Part shown: in pieces, positions 63,354-64,000 of the stretch
Position numbering within the stretch: position 1 is the first letter of the stretch
Layout of the letters: each line of letters opens with the position of its first letter
Source: Prorocentrum cordatum
Taxonomy: Eukaryota > Sar > Dinophyceae > Prorocentrales > Prorocentraceae
DNA length: 64,000 nt
Direction: 5' to 3'
Assembly: GCA_963575745.1 (NCBI GenBank)
Contig: CAUYUJ010003043.1
Coordinates: 1-64,000, forward strand
The notes under the pieces: model-generated
What the model was told of the DNA's origin: nothing
Seen by the model: only the letters and a program-made list of their open reading frames with translations
Database searches by the model: none
Position numbers and translations under genes: made by a program

Positions 63354-64000
63354 TGAGGCAGGCTGAGGCTGAGGCTGAGGCAGGCTGAGGCTGAGGCAGG
63401 CTGAGGCTGAGGCTGAGGCTGAAGGCAGGCTGAGGCTGAGGCTGAAGCAGGCTGAGGCTGAGGCTGAGGCAGGCTGAGGCTGAGGCTGAGGCAGGCTGAT
63501 GCTGAGGCAGGCTGAGGCTGAGGCTGAGGCTGATGCAGGCTGAGGCTGAGGCAGGCTGAGGCTGAGGCCGAGGCTGAAGGCAGACTGAGGCTGAGGCTGA
63601 AGCAGGCTGAGGCTGAGGCTGAGGCAGGCTGAGGCTGAGGCTGAGGCAGGCTGATGCTGAGGCAGGCTGAGGCTGAGGCTGAGGCTGATGCAGGCTGAGG
63701 CTGAGGCAGGCTGAGGCTGAGGCCGAGGCTGAAGGCAGACTGAGGCTGAGGCTGAAGCAGGCTGAGGCTGAGGCTGAGGCTGAGGCTGAGGCTGAGGCAG
63801 GCTGAGGCTGAGGCCGAGGCTGAAGGCAGACTGAGGCTGAGGCTGAAGCAGGCTGAGGCTGAGGCAGAGGCAGGCTGAGGCTGAGGCAGGCTGATGCTGA
63901 AGCAGGCTGAGGCTGAGGCTGAGGCTGATGCAGGCTGAGGCTGAGGCAGGCTGAGGCTGAGGCCGAGGCTGAAGGCAGACTGAGGCTGAGGCTGAAGCAG
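63354..64000. repeat. GAGGCT minisatellite with higher-order units, runs off the end
   Basis: Begins inside the last 73-bp unit (AATGCTGAGGCAGG). GAGGCT hexamers alternate with GAGGCAG heptamers. The rarer word GAGGCCGAGGCTGAAGGCAG recurs at about 63564, 63719, 63810 and 63959, indicating a higher-order unit of about 150-155 bp with one shortened copy. Confidence 0.93.

Overview
This is nuclear DNA of a dinoflagellate, judged from the sequence alone. The best evidence is the dinoflagellate spliced-leader (SL) signature: a perfect 22-nt copy on the minus strand at 16388-16409, a one-mismatch copy at 39219-39240, and a degraded tandem copy at 25688-25730. Other support is the GC-rich composition, the near absence of ordinary genes, huge GGA/TCC microsatellites and several LINE-type retrotransposons with dinoflagellate-like ORFs. 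Genus cannot be decided from what is visible. No tRNA, rRNA, CRISPR or bacterial-style operon was found.

Layout. 1-9.2 kb: polypyrimidine microsatellite, a quasi-palindromic minisatellite, a 160-bp satellite, an exact 199-bp tandem duplication and three blocks of an 85-92-bp repeat. 9.2-16.9 kb: a minus-strand LINE (LINE-1) whose 5' end is a perfect SL and which lies inside a (GAG)n tract. 17-25.7 kb: simple repeats and small inverted-repeat elements, no gene recognised. 25.7-35.7 kb: an SL relict with an ORF1-like fragment, then LINE-2 (ORF1 and ORF2 both open, plus strand), a 0.65-kb AAGCTA-type array, then LINE-3, an older decayed relative of LINE-2. 38.8-40.9 kb: a small terminal-inverted-repeat element, then a (CTC)n-SL-cathepsin-B-like processed pseudogene. 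42.2-45.2 kb: minisatellites, including a 2-kb array of a 9-bp unit. 45.4-51.05 kb: LINE-4, decayed. 51.7-52.66 kb: the best candidate host-gene fragment, encoding CUB-like and LCCL-like domains. 53-64 kb: dense small non-autonomous elements, a 2.56-kb foldback element nested in one of them, and tandem arrays running off the window end.

How the parts fit. Most of the window can be read as retroposition plus small inverted-repeat elements. LINE-1 and the cathepsin-like copy both start with SL, so both look like reverse-transcribed trans-spliced mRNAs, and both lie directly downstream of (CTC)n. Several small element families can be delimited to the base by target-site duplications and, in two cases, by related 'empty' sites elsewhere in the window: family A (about 160 bp, 5-bp duplication), family B (about 145-280 bp, 8-bp duplication) and a TA-flanked 153-bp element. 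The long open frames inside GGA/TCC, 9-bp and 13-bp arrays follow from repeat periodicity and are not annotated as genes.
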